A DNA stretch of 64,000 bases, from assembly GCF_022869785.1 (NCBI RefSeq), contig NZ_CP094997.1, forward strand, positions 3,224,001-3,288,000. The letters run 5' to 3'. Of the stretch, positions 44,168 through 52,946 are shown piece after piece. Every line of letters begins with the position of its first letter. Positions within the stretch are counted from its first letter, which is position 1. The stretch comes from Dyadobacter chenwenxiniae (GTDB lineage: Bacteria; Bacteroidota; Bacteroidia; Cytophagales; Spirosomataceae). The notes under the pieces are model-generated. The model was given only the letters and a program-made list of their open reading frames with translations. It was not told where the DNA came from and did no database searches. The position numbers and the translations under genes are program-made.

Positions 44168-45079
44168 TTAATTTAATAATTTGATAAAAGAGTCCTCAAT
44201 GGTCGCAGGAATGCTTTTGATCTCAATTCCCGAAAGTCCCTGATCTGCGAGAAATCGCTTCAAATGCGCTTCGTCCAACGTCTTATTACTGAAAGTAGCA
44301 TGCGCATACTCTCCAAAAGCATAACTGTTTAGCCTGTCCGGGTAGTTATCCAGACTTTTTAGCAGGCGATACATTTCATTGGCCTTAATGGCGTAAAGCT
44401 TTGTAGGATAAGCCTTTGTAACATTCTCCGGCGTGTCAATGGATAAAATTTTACCGCTTTGGATCAATGCGACCCGGTCGCAGAGGGCGGCTTCGTCCAT
44501 GTAAGGCGTTGAGACAATGATTGTTATGCCCTGTTCTTTCAGTCTCCGCAACATTTCCCAGAATTCTCTCCGCGAAACCGGGTCAACGCCGGTCGTTGGC
44601 TCATCAAGAAACAATGTTGCAGGCTTGTGAATTAACGCACAGCATAGCGCTAGTTTTTGCTTCATTCCGCCCGACAATTTTCCCGCGCGGCGCTTCTTAA
44701 ATGGCTCAATCTGAATATAAATATCTTTGATCAAATGATAATTTTCCTCAACCGTTGTGCCGAAAACCGTAGCGAAAAAATTCAGGTTTTCTTCAATGGT
44801 AAGATCCTGGTAGAGCGAGAATTTTCCAGGCATATAGCCCACAGCACTCCTGATTTGTTTAAAATCCTTCACAATGTCAAAACCGTCCACGCTTGCAGAA
44901 CCTTCATCCGGCAAAAGCAATGTGGTCAGCATCCTGAAAATGCTCGTTTTCCCTGCCCCATCCGGCCCGATCAGCCCAAAAAGCTCGCCTTTACTTACCG
45001 AAAAGGAAACATTGTCTACGGCCAATGCTTTCTCGGTGCTGTAAGTTTTACTAATATTTTTTACAATAACCGCCTCCAT
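44168..45079 (-). CDS. ABC transporter ATPase, first
   Basis: 303 residues. Walker A GPDGAGKTSIF, signature LSGGMKQKLALC, Walker B TLFLDEPTTGVDP, switch region STPYMDEAALCD where the usual His is Pro-Tyr. A C-terminal tail of about 80 residues extends beyond the core, as in DrrA-like subunits. One base separates it from the HlyD gene upstream. Confidence 0.92.
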   Translation of the reverse strand: MEAVIVKNISKTYSTEKALAVDNVSFSVSKGELFGLIGPDGAGKTSIFRMLTTLLLPDEGSASVDGFDIVKDFKQIRSAVGYMPGKFSLYQDLTIEENLNFFATVFGTTVEENYHLIKDIYIQIEPFKKRRAGKLSGGMKQKLALCCALIHKPATLFLDEPTTGVDPVSRREFWEMLRRLKEQGITIIVSTPYMDEAALCDRVALIQSGKILSIDTPENVTKAYPTKLYAIKANEMYRLLKSLDNYPDRLNSYAFGEYAHATFSNKTLDEAHLKRFLADQGLSGIEIKSIPATIEDSFIKLLN

Positions 45080-45080
45080 A

Positions 45081-46013
45081 TCAAAGAATTACTTCGCCAT
45101 ACATCCCGATTTTCAAAAAGCCATCATTCTTTAATCTGATCTTAACCGCATAGACCAGATTGGCGCGTTCATCCTTCGTCTGAATGGTTTTCGGAGTAAA
45201 TTCCGCTTTGTCGCTGATCCATTCGATTGAACCGGGCAACTCTCTGTATTTGCCTTCTATATCGTCCACCAGCACTTTTACCGTTTGGTTTAGCTTTACA
45301 CTTGTCAGCTGATCGCCAGTTACATAGGCCCGTAAAATAATCGTTGACAGGTCTGCAATTTTGTAAAGCGGCTTGCCTGTAACTGCCATTTCACTTTCCT
45401 CCGCATATTTGGAAAGCACCGTTCCGTTCACTTCATTTACGATTTTGGTTTTGGCCAGCTGATCATTAACCTGCTCAATCTGAACATATAATGGCACCAC
45501 GTCCGCCTTTAACCCGGACGTCTGCGTTTTAAGCACCGATGCTTGCGCAGCGTCCTGACGACTGATTACTTCCAACTGCTTTTGCAGTTCACTAATCTGC
45601 GCATTAATGTCATCCAGTTGTTTTGGCGTGGCCGCATCGGCTTTGAGCAGGTTTTGGATTCGCTTTTGTTCGTGCAGCAAATTATCCAGTCTCACCTGAG
45701 AAACAGCCCGTTGCTGTTTATAGACATTGGTTTGCGCCACAATGTCCGGCAGCTTACTGCCTGTTGCCTTAATTTGCGCTTCAAGCTGCTTTTTCTTTAA
45801 GTAAAGGGGCAGACTGTCTATGTAACCGACATGTTTACCCGCTTTCAGCAATTGTCCCTCTTCCAGCTTGAACTCTATGATCCGGCCGGTTGCTTCCGCC
45901 GAAACGATCGTTTCAACCGCTTCGAATGTTCCCGAAGCATCGTATACATTTTCCTCACCTTTACAGCCTGCAAAAACCATGGCTATCATTAAAATAAACC
46001 CGATTGTCCTCAT
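45081..46013 (-). CDS. HlyD family periplasmic adaptor lipoprotein (YbhG-like)
   Basis: 310 residues from MRTIGFILMIAMVFAGCKGE, a lipoprotein signal; an in-frame ATG at 46052 joined to the TolC stop (TAAATG) gives 323. A biotinyl-lipoyl half-motif (IVSAEATGRIIEFKLEEGQL), a long coiled coil (about 85-180) and the returning half (VNGTVLSKYAEE) follow. It bridges the inner-membrane ABC transporter and the outer-membrane TolC channel. Confidence 0.9.
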   Translation of the reverse strand: MRTIGFILMIAMVFAGCKGEENVYDASGTFEAVETIVSAEATGRIIEFKLEEGQLLKAGKHVGYIDSLPLYLKKKQLEAQIKATGSKLPDIVAQTNVYKQQRAVSQVRLDNLLHEQKRIQNLLKADAATPKQLDDINAQISELQKQLEVISRQDAAQASVLKTQTSGLKADVVPLYVQIEQVNDQLAKTKIVNEVNGTVLSKYAEESEMAVTGKPLYKIADLSTIILRAYVTGDQLTSVKLNQTVKVLVDDIEGKYRELPGSIEWISDKAEFTPKTIQTKDERANLVYAVKIRLKNDGFLKIGMYGEVIL

Positions 46014-46052
46014 TATTTCTAAATATTTACTGCTTAAAATTTTTATAAACAT

Positions 46053-47342
46053 TTATTGATCAATTCTTTGACCCAATGTTGTGCGCACATTGTAAATCGA
46101 CATTAACAGCTGTATTTCATGCAGAATGCGGTTCACCCTGGCCTGATCTTCTGCACTGACTTCCCTCAGATAATCGCTGGTGTTAATCACACCGTTTTCC
46201 AATTGCGCAGCCGCCGTCGTTTTGACACTTTCGCGTAATGCAATGATCTCATTATCAGATTCAAGCAGCTTTTGAAGTTTGATCAAATCTGCATTTTGCT
46301 GTTTCAAGCTCAGGTTTGTATTGTACGAAAAAACCGCTTGCTGTAATTGAATGGCCTCCCGGTTACTGGCGATCAGCGCACGGTCGTTTTTTAATGTATA
46401 TATTCCTGAAATAGACCAGCTTAACCGGATACCCGTAATGTAATAAAGGTCAAATCCATTGTTGAGAATGTTGAGCGCGGGCCGCCCGTAACCTCCCTGA
46501 AAGAAAAAATTCAGCTTGGGACGGTTGCGCACTTTAAGCAACTGATCCTGAATGTCAAGGCATTGGCGCTGGTAATCGAAAAGTCTCAACTCAGGCCGGC
46601 TAATGTCGCCTGCCAGCGAAATGGTTGCCGGCTTTTCCAAAATCGTTGATTCCGAGAGATCCTGGCCTACGAGCAAGCCTAGCATACCGAGAAAGGCTTT
46701 CCGGTTTGCTGCAAGTTCGGTTGCGCGTTGCAACGTTTTGAGCCATTCGGCTTTCAGAGCGTCTCCACTGCTTTTGAATGCCGTTCCGTTGCCGATAAAG
46801 GCTTGTATTTTCTTGATTCCCAGCTCAATGTCGGCCTTTAAAAGTGCGTTCTGTTTCAGCTGTTCGTCCAGCATTAGAATGCCGAAAAAGATCTGGTTTA
46901 TGCGTTCATTTAGTTTATAGAGCTCTACTTCAAGCTTTTCTGACTCTACAACGGCATTCTGTTTATGCAGCGCGATTTGCGTTCGAACTGCGCCGCCGTC
47001 GTAAATTGTCTGATTAACCTCTCCATAAACCTTATATTGATCCTTACTAATGCTCGGAAACTCTACTCCTGGAATCGCTATGGGAAGCCTGAATTCGGTG
47101 ACAGCAGATTGGTAAGTCGCCTGCCCAAGAATCGCAACCTGCGGCAAATGACCTTTTGCTGCGTTCTCAACTGAAAATTGCGCTGTTTTGCGGATCAGTT
47201 CATGCTGCTTTATCAAAGGATGATTCTGTCTGGCGAGTGCATACGACTCCTGCAGGCGCAGCACTTTATCCTGCGCCTGCACGCTTAGTATAGCTATCCA
47301 GGCAAGCGCACACACAAGCGAGAATTTGAATCTGTTAATCAT
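46053..47342 (-). CDS. TolC family outer membrane efflux protein
   Basis: 429 residues with signal peptide (ending SVQAQ). Two OEP repeats with long helices (LQESYALARQNHPLIKQHEL; NTNLSLKQQNADLIKLQKLL) as in TolC. It forms the trimeric exit duct for the ABC exporter. The 51-base gap to the TetR gene holds a copy of the shared palindrome. Confidence 0.92.
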   Translation of the reverse strand: MINRFKFSLVCALAWIAILSVQAQDKVLRLQESYALARQNHPLIKQHELIRKTAQFSVENAAKGHLPQVAILGQATYQSAVTEFRLPIAIPGVEFPSISKDQYKVYGEVNQTIYDGGAVRTQIALHKQNAVVESEKLEVELYKLNERINQIFFGILMLDEQLKQNALLKADIELGIKKIQAFIGNGTAFKSSGDALKAEWLKTLQRATELAANRKAFLGMLGLLVGQDLSESTILEKPATISLAGDISRPELRLFDYQRQCLDIQDQLLKVRNRPKLNFFFQGGYGRPALNILNNGFDLYYITGIRLSWSISGIYTLKNDRALIASNREAIQLQQAVFSYNTNLSLKQQNADLIKLQKLLESDNEIIALRESVKTTAAAQLENGVINTSDYLREVSAEDQARVNRILHEIQLLMSIYNVRTTLGQRIDQ

Positions 47343-47360
47343 TTTATTTAGTCGTTTTAT

Positions 47361-47376
47361 TTAATCATTTGATTAA
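47361..47376. promoter_or_regulatory. TetR operator copy 2, upstream of tolC
   Basis: TTAATCATTTGATTAA, arms of 7 bp with a TT centre, 18 bases before the TolC start. The same 16-mer, with identical flanking bases (21 in total), occurs at 48065-48080. Confidence 0.7.
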
Positions 47377-47393
47377 TTTATAGTCAAAAAAAT

Positions 47394-48005
47394 TTACGCC
47401 TTTGCCAGCATCATATTAAGCCATTCCGGGATCAGCTTCTTACGCTGCTCCATCAGTGCGGGGTAATTTTCTTCACCGCCGGTCACAGTCTGTAGAATTG
47501 GCTTGCCTACAAAGGGGAAAATGATCATTCCCAGCAAGTTCATCAGGAAGTGGAAGGGATGAATCTCCGTGCCTTTCTCTTGCAACTGCTTCACAAAAAC
47601 TGATTTTGTTAAATGCGTTTTAGCTTGTATCCGGTCCGCAAATCGCTCCGGATCATTCCTTAATTCACTCAAAACGAAAATCGGCAGGTCCGGATGCTCA
47701 TTCAGCATATCAATATAGCTTTCCGTTATTTTCACAAACTTTTCCTGCAATGTTGTGTCGCTGTCATTCAGAATGGGCGTCAGAATGCCAAACAGCTTCT
47801 GAATCCGCTCTGCCATGATCACCTCAAACAGCTTTTCCTTACTCCGGAAATAGTAATTAAGCAGCGCCAGATTAATCCCGGCTTCCTCCGCAATGTCCCT
47901 GGTCCGTGCATTGCCGTATCCTTTTTTGGTAAAAACTTTACTGGCAGCTTCCTTGATCTTCTCCTCCGTCGACAGGTCCATTTCTGCCTTCACAACTTTC
48001 GCCAT
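47394..48005 (-). CDS. TetR/AcrR family repressor (CecR-like)
   Basis: 203 residues. N-terminal TetR helix-turn-helix (about 10-60: EEKIKEAASKVFTKKGYGNARTRDIAEEAGINLALLNYYFRSKE, broken here by context) with the usual YYF. The C-terminal ligand domain is of the kind seen with YbhGFSR exporters. It is first in the operon and very likely represses it; two identical palindromes, one upstream of its own start and one before tolC, are the candidate binding sites. Confidence 0.92.
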   Translation of the reverse strand: MAKVVKAEMDLSTEEKIKEAASKVFTKKGYGNARTRDIAEEAGINLALLNYYFRSKEKLFEVIMAERIQKLFGILTPILNDSDTTLQEKFVKITESYIDMLNEHPDLPIFVLSELRNDPERFADRIQAKTHLTKSVFVKQLQEKGTEIHPFHFLMNLLGMIIFPFVGKPILQTVTGGEENYPALMEQRKKLIPEWLNMMLAKA

Positions 48006-48064
48006 TGTATCTGAATGTATTAATATGCCAAAACTAAAAGGAAAATTTTAGTTATACAAATTAT

Positions 48065-48080
48065 TTAATCATTTGATTAA
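48065..48080. promoter_or_regulatory. TetR operator copy 1, upstream of tetR
   Basis: TTAATCATTTGATTAA, 59 bases upstream of the TetR start. Identical to the site at 47361-47376. Confidence 0.7.
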
Positions 48081-48201
48081 TAATTATCCAAAGATGTTTT
48101 TGTAAACCTTGTTATGACATAAACAAAAGTTACCGAACCTTCCCTGCCTGGATTTCAGGCGAAGTATTTGCTTTAAGTTTGAACTTCAAAAAGAAAAGCT
48201 G

Positions 48202-48230
48202 TTGAAATATTAATTCCCCTTGTAATTTTG
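48202..48230 (+). promoter_or_regulatory. lepA promoter of Bacteroidota type
   Basis: GTTG around 48202-48204, 18 bases, then TAATTTTG at 48223-48230, 55 bases before the chosen lepA start. Good match to the TTTG / TAnnTTTG consensus. Confidence 0.65.
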
Positions 48231-48285
48231 CAGATGCTTTGCGTCAGACTTTTACGTGCAGGGCATTGGAACAGTAACTACTTTC

Positions 48286-50073
48286 ATGAAGAAAATCCGT
48301 AATTTTTGCATTATTGCCCATATTGACCACGGGAAAAGCACACTGGCAGATCGTTTGCTGGAATTTACAAATACTGTAAGCAAGCGAGAAATGCAGGCGC
48401 AGTTACTTGATAACATGGACCTGGAACGCGAACGCGGTATCACGATCAAGAGCCACGCTATCCAGATGACTTATCCTTACAAGGGAGAAGAATATACTTT
48501 TAATCTCATCGACACCCCGGGCCACGTAGACTTTTCTTATGAAGTTTCCCGTTCCATTGCCGCTTGCGAAGGCGCGTTGCTGTTAGTGGACGCTTCTCAG
48601 GGAACCGAGGCCCAAACGATCTCCAACCTCTATCTGGCGATCAATCATGACCTGGTTATCATTCCTGTTTTAAATAAAATAGATTTACCAGGCGCAATGC
48701 CTGAGGAAATCAAGGATGAAATGGTGGATCTGCTCGGCTGCGAGCGGGACGACATTATTCCGGCAAGTGGAAAAGAAGGAATTGGCATTGAGGCTATTCT
48801 GAATGCCATTGTTGAAAGAATTCCGGCACCGGTTGGCGATCCAAAAGCGCCGTTGCAAGCTTTGATCTTTGACTCGGTTTTCAATTCTTACCGCGGGATC
48901 GAAGTTATTTTCCGGGTTAAAAACGGGACGATCAGAAAGGGTGACCGCGTTAAGTTTATGGCGACAGGCAAAGAATACATCGCCGACGAAATAGGAACGC
49001 TTGGTCTGCAACAAATCCCCAAGCAAGTGGTGGAATGCGGCGACGTGGGTTACCTGATTTCGGGCATAAAAGTGGCCAAGGAGGTAAAGGTAGGCGACAC
49101 ATTTACGCATATTGACAGGCCGGCAAGCGAAGGAATTGTTGGTTTTTCAGAGGTTAAGCCCATGGTTTTTGCCGGGATTTATCCGGTAGACACGAGCGAA
49201 TTCGAGGAATTGCGCGAGGCAATGGAAAAACTGCAATTGAATGATGCTGCGCTCGTTTGGGAGCCGGAAACATCTGCTGCATTAGGTTTTGGTTTCCGTT
49301 GCGGATTCCTCGGGATGCTGCATATGGAAATCGTTCAGGAACGTCTGGAACGTGAATTTGACATGACTGTCATCACGACGGTTCCTTCGGTACAGTTCCG
49401 CGTTACGAACACGAAGAACCAGTTAGTAAATATCAGCGCACCTTCGGAAATGCCTGAGCCTAACCACATTCTCTCCATTGAGGAACCTTACATTAACGCA
49501 CAAATTATCACGAAGTCCGATTACATCGGCGCGATTCTGAATTTGTGTATGGATAAGCGCGGTATTCTGAAAAACCAGGTTTACCTAACCTCGGAACGTG
49601 TTGAGCTTCAATTCCTTATTCCGCTCGCCGAGGTTGTTTTTGATTTCTTTGATAAACTCAAAACAATATCCCGGGGATATGCGTCTCTGGACTATGAACT
49701 GGCTGGTTACCAGGAATCGGATATGGTGAAACTGGACGTCATGTTGAATGGTGAACCGGTTGATGCGCTTTCGGCTATCGTTCACAGATCAAAATCTTAT
49801 GAATGGGGTAAAAAACTTTGTGAAAAACTGAGAGAACTGATCCCGCGTCAGATGTTTGAAATCGCCATTCAGGCGGCAATTGGTCAGAAGATCATTGCGC
49901 GTGAAACTGTGAAAGCAATGCGGAAAGACGTTTTGGCGAAATGTTATGGCGGTGATATTTCCCGGAAAAGGAAGCTTTTGGAAAAGCAGAAAAAGGGTAA
50001 AAAACGCATGCGCCAGGTTGGTAACGTGGAAATCCCGCAAGAGGCATTTATGGCTGTATTGAAAATCAATTGA
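48286..50073 (+). CDS. lepA: Elongation factor 4 (LepA) GTPase
   Basis: 595 residues from MKKIRNFCIIAHIDHGKST, matching the normal N-terminus; an ATG at 48256 would add 10 odd residues. G1 is AHIDHGKS, G3 DTPGHVD, G4 NKIDLPGA. The C-terminal LepA domain ends GKKRMRQVGNVEIPQEAFMA, with the Lys/Arg-rich stretch typical of LepA. It acts on stalled or mispositioned ribosomes in back-translocation or initiation. Monocistronic, promoter upstream visible. Confidence 0.99.
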   Translation: MKKIRNFCIIAHIDHGKSTLADRLLEFTNTVSKREMQAQLLDNMDLERERGITIKSHAIQMTYPYKGEEYTFNLIDTPGHVDFSYEVSRSIAACEGALLLVDASQGTEAQTISNLYLAINHDLVIIPVLNKIDLPGAMPEEIKDEMVDLLGCERDDIIPASGKEGIGIEAILNAIVERIPAPVGDPKAPLQALIFDSVFNSYRGIEVIFRVKNGTIRKGDRVKFMATGKEYIADEIGTLGLQQIPKQVVECGDVGYLISGIKVAKEVKVGDTFTHIDRPASEGIVGFSEVKPMVFAGIYPVDTSEFEELREAMEKLQLNDAALVWEPETSAALGFGFRCGFLGMLHMEIVQERLEREFDMTVITTVPSVQFRVTNTKNQLVNISAPSEMPEPNHILSIEEPYINAQIITKSDYIGAILNLCMDKRGILKNQVYLTSERVELQFLIPLAEVVFDFFDKLKTISRGYASLDYELAGYQESDMVKLDVMLNGEPVDALSAIVHRSKSYEWGKKLCEKLRELIPRQMFEIAIQAAIGQKIIARETVKAMRKDVLAKCYGGDISRKRKLLEKQKKGKKRMRQVGNVEIPQEAFMAVLKIN

Positions 50074-50210
50074 TTAAATCCCAAATGTTCAGCCGAGCGC
50101 TGTCTTGGTCAATTTTATGATGTGAAAGGCGACACCTATTCGCGTTTTATTGTAATTTTGACTAAAATCTAATTTTTAGACCAAGAAACTAAAATACCTT
50201 AACAAGCGAT

Positions 50211-51932
50211 ATGGCAGAAGTAATTCGTATGCCCAAGATGAGCGACACCATGGAAGAAGGTGTTATCGCAGAATGGCACAAAAAAGTTGGCGATAAAATA
50301 AAATCAGGTGAGATCATCGCGGAAGTTGAAACAGACAAAGCGACGATGGATCTTGAGTCCTATTATGACGGCACTCTTCTATACATTGGTGTTAACAAGG
50401 GCGATGCGGTTCCCATAGACGGCATTATGGCGGTTGTTGGTGCCGAAGGTGAAGACTATAAATCATTGCTGGAAGGCGGAAGCACCAATGGCGCAGCAAA
50501 AGCTGAAACAAGTGCGGAGCCTGCAAAAGAAGAATCAAAACCTGCGGCTGCCGTTGAAACTGTGACGCCTGAACCAGCGAAAAAGCCAGTTGCTGCTGCC
50601 CCCGCTGAAAAAATCAATGCAGTCGTTGTCAGAATGCCAAAGATGAGCGACACGATGGAGGAAGGGACATTGGTAGGATGGCAGAAAAAAGTTGGAGATA
50701 AAGTAAAATCAGGTGACATCCTGGCCGAAGTCGAAACTGACAAGGCGACGATGGAACTGGAAGCTTACGAAGACGGAACGCTTCTATATATTGGTATCAA
50801 AGACGGCGAATCTGTTCCTGTTGACGGCATTATTGCTGTAATCGGTGAAGAGGGCGCTAATGTGGAAGCATTGCTTGCGCGTGAAAACGGTGAAGGCGGT
50901 GCGGAAGTTGAAAATATTGATGCAACGGACGAAGGAAAAGCGGCTCCTGCTGCTGAATCCGGTTCAAATGGTGCTGACAAAACGGTTTCTGTTGCTGATT
51001 CAGGTGACAGGATCAAGGCGTCACCATTGGCAAAGCGTCTTGCAGACGAAAAAGGAATTGACCTGAGCCAGGTTGGCGGCAGTGGTGACAATGGTCGCAT
51101 CGTGAAACGCGATGTGGACGAATTCAAACCTGCTGCGGCAGCCGCTGCTGCGAAAACAGAAGCTGCTCCTGCTCAGGCGGCATCTGCGCCAGCCGCTGCT
51201 GCAAAAGCTGAACAACCGGCTCCGGCGACAGGCGGCTCATCGGCGCCCGGCGACTTTACAGACCTGCCGATCTCGCAAATGCGTAAAACCATTGCCCGCA
51301 GATTGAGCGACAGCCTGTTCACAGCGCCACATTTCTACGTGACCATGGAAATCAACATGGACAAGGCAATGGCGTTGCGTCCGCAGCTGAATGAAGTGAG
51401 CCCTGCGAAAATCTCATTCAATGACATGGTGATCAAAGCTTGCGCGGTGGCGTTGAAACAACATCCGGCGGTTAATTCGGCTTGGTTGGGAGACAAAATC
51501 AGAAAATACAATTATGTAAATATCGGCGTTGCCGTGGCTGTGGACGAAGGTTTGCTGGTCCCGGTAATCCGCGATGCTGACAAGAAAACATTGTCGACGA
51601 TTTCAGGCGAAGTGAAAGATCTTGCCGGAAAAGCGAAAGATAAAAAACTGCAGCCCAAAGACTGGGAAGGAAACACATTCTCGATCTCAAACCTGGGTAT
51701 GTTTGGTGTAGATGAATTCACAGCGATCATTAACCCACCAGATTCCTGCATTTTGGCAATCGGTGCAATCAAAAAAGTGGCTGCTTTCAAAGAAGATGGA
51801 ACGGTCTATCCACAAAACATCATGAAAGTAACCCTTTCCGCAGATCACCGCGTTGTGGACGGAGCACTAGGCGCTCAGTTCCTGCTGACTGTGAAAAAGT
51901 TGTTGGAAGAGCCGATGAGTATGTTGGTTTAA
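50211..51932 (+). CDS. pdhC: Pyruvate dehydrogenase complex E2, dihydrolipoamide acetyltransferase
   Basis: 573 residues. Two lipoyl domains (about 2-77 and 140-215) with lipoyl Lys at K43 (VETDKATMDLES) and K178 (VETDKATMELEA), an E3-binding domain about 264-300 (ASPLAKRLADEKGIDLSQV), Ala/Pro-rich linkers, and the catalytic domain with DHRVVDG (H546, D550). It transfers the acetyl group to CoA inside the complex. E1 and E3 genes are not adjacent. Confidence 0.97.
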   Translation: MAEVIRMPKMSDTMEEGVIAEWHKKVGDKIKSGEIIAEVETDKATMDLESYYDGTLLYIGVNKGDAVPIDGIMAVVGAEGEDYKSLLEGGSTNGAAKAETSAEPAKEESKPAAAVETVTPEPAKKPVAAAPAEKINAVVVRMPKMSDTMEEGTLVGWQKKVGDKVKSGDILAEVETDKATMELEAYEDGTLLYIGIKDGESVPVDGIIAVIGEEGANVEALLARENGEGGAEVENIDATDEGKAAPAAESGSNGADKTVSVADSGDRIKASPLAKRLADEKGIDLSQVGGSGDNGRIVKRDVDEFKPAAAAAAAKTEAAPAQAASAPAAAAKAEQPAPATGGSSAPGDFTDLPISQMRKTIARRLSDSLFTAPHFYVTMEINMDKAMALRPQLNEVSPAKISFNDMVIKACAVALKQHPAVNSAWLGDKIRKYNYVNIGVAVAVDEGLLVPVIRDADKKTLSTISGEVKDLAGKAKDKKLQPKDWEGNTFSISNLGMFGVDEFTAIINPPDSCILAIGAIKKVAAFKEDGTVYPQNIMKVTLSADHRVVDGALGAQFLLTVKKLLEEPMSMLV

Positions 51933-51977
51933 ATTATTGATAAAATAAAAAACGCACATTAAAATAAATACCGCACT

Positions 51978-52304
51978 ATGAATGCAGATCAAAGATTAGA
52001 TCAAATAGAACCAGTTCTTGCAGAGCTTTTGGTAAAGCAGGATCATACCGACAGAAAAGTTGACAGGCTAACTGATATTGTTTTAAATATTAGTCAGGTT
52101 TTAACCAAGCAAAGTGATAATGTTTCTTTTTTGCTTAAAAATCAGCTTCAAATGTCCGGCCAGATTGAAAAGATTGAACTAACAATCAATAAGATCGAAA
52201 CCAGGCTTGACACAATGAACAGCAGGTTTGACAAGATGGATGACAAATTTGATAAGATGGCGGAGACGCAAAATTCTATTTTGTCAATTCTCCTATCAAA
52301 GTAG
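51978..52304 (+). CDS. Small coiled-coil protein, function unknown
   Basis: 108 residues, almost entirely heptad-like: DQIEPVLAELLVKQD, then a KIELTINKIETRLDTMNSRF block with repeated F-D-K-M (MDDKFDKMAETQ). No signal peptide or membrane helix. Similar coiled-coil proteins are often found in this phylum, and none has an assigned task. Transcription ends at the hairpin at 52333. Confidence 0.75.
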   Translation: MNADQRLDQIEPVLAELLVKQDHTDRKVDRLTDIVLNISQVLTKQSDNVSFLLKNQLQMSGQIEKIELTINKIETRLDTMNSRFDKMDDKFDKMAETQNSILSILLSK

Positions 52305-52332
52305 AATTCATTAAAATTTTAATAAAATGTAC

Positions 52333-52369
52333 AAAGTGTCAGGTTTCTCGACCTGGCACTTTTGTTTTG
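52333..52369 (+). terminator. Terminator after the coiled-coil gene
   Basis: AAAGTGTCAGGT / ACCTGGCACTTT (one G-U pair), loop TTCTCG, then TTTGTTTT. Confidence 0.88.
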
Positions 52370-52403
52370 TGAGGGGTTTAAGGAATTAGTATAAAATCAA
52401 TTT

Positions 52404-52943
52404 ATGGAAAAAATACATGCGACCACCGTCTTGGGGGTGCTTCATAACGGAACAGTTTCCCTGGGTGCAGATGGCCAGGCGACGATGGGTAATACAGTTG
52501 CGAAAAGCAATGTTAAAAAGATCCGCACCTTAATGGGCGGCAAGATCCTGGTAGGATTTGCCGGATCAACAGCAGATGCTTTTACGCTTCTTGAAAAATT
52601 CGAAGAAAAATTGAATGCATACGGCGGCAATATGAAACGTGCTGCTATTGAACTTGCAAAAGACTGGCGGACAGATCGTTATCTGCGTAAGTTGGAAGCA
52701 ATGATGATCACTGCAAACAAAGAAGAAATCCTGGTTATTTCCGGAACCGGCGATGTGCTCGAACCTGAAAACGGCATTGCCGCCATCGGGTCAGGTGGAA
52801 ATTATGCATTGTCTGCAGCACAAGCTTTGAAAAAACACGCGGCACATCTCACTGCCGAGGAAATGGTGCGGGAAGGCTTAACCGTTGCGGCTGACCTTTG
52901 CATTTATACAAACCATAACCTGGTTATCGAAAAAGTTCAGTAA
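52404..52943 (+). CDS. hslV: ATP-dependent protease subunit HslV
   Basis: 179 residues. The N-terminus MEKIHATTVLGVLHNG holds the Thr pair at 7-8; the first Thr should become the N-terminal nucleophile after removal of a 6-residue leader, as in other HslV. Also visible are LGADGQATMG, VAKSNVKKIR and the GSGGNYALSAA block. HslV forms the 12-subunit proteolytic chamber and needs the HslU ATPase; hslU is not adjacent in this window. Three bases separate it from the convergent dacB. Confidence 0.97.
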   Translation: MEKIHATTVLGVLHNGTVSLGADGQATMGNTVAKSNVKKIRTLMGGKILVGFAGSTADAFTLLEKFEEKLNAYGGNMKRAAIELAKDWRTDRYLRKLEAMMITANKEEILVISGTGDVLEPENGIAAIGSGGNYALSAAQALKKHAAHLTAEEMVREGLTVAADLCIYTNHNLVIEKVQ

Positions 52944-52946
52944 GTA

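Noticed and set aside
48256..48285. An upstream start for lepA
   Set aside because: The extra 10 residues are not in the family, and the MKKIRNFCIIAH start matches the known N-terminus.
50153..50160. TAATTTTG as the pdhC promoter
   Set aside because: There is no TTTG at the right distance upstream, so I list it only as a weak hint and not as a feature.
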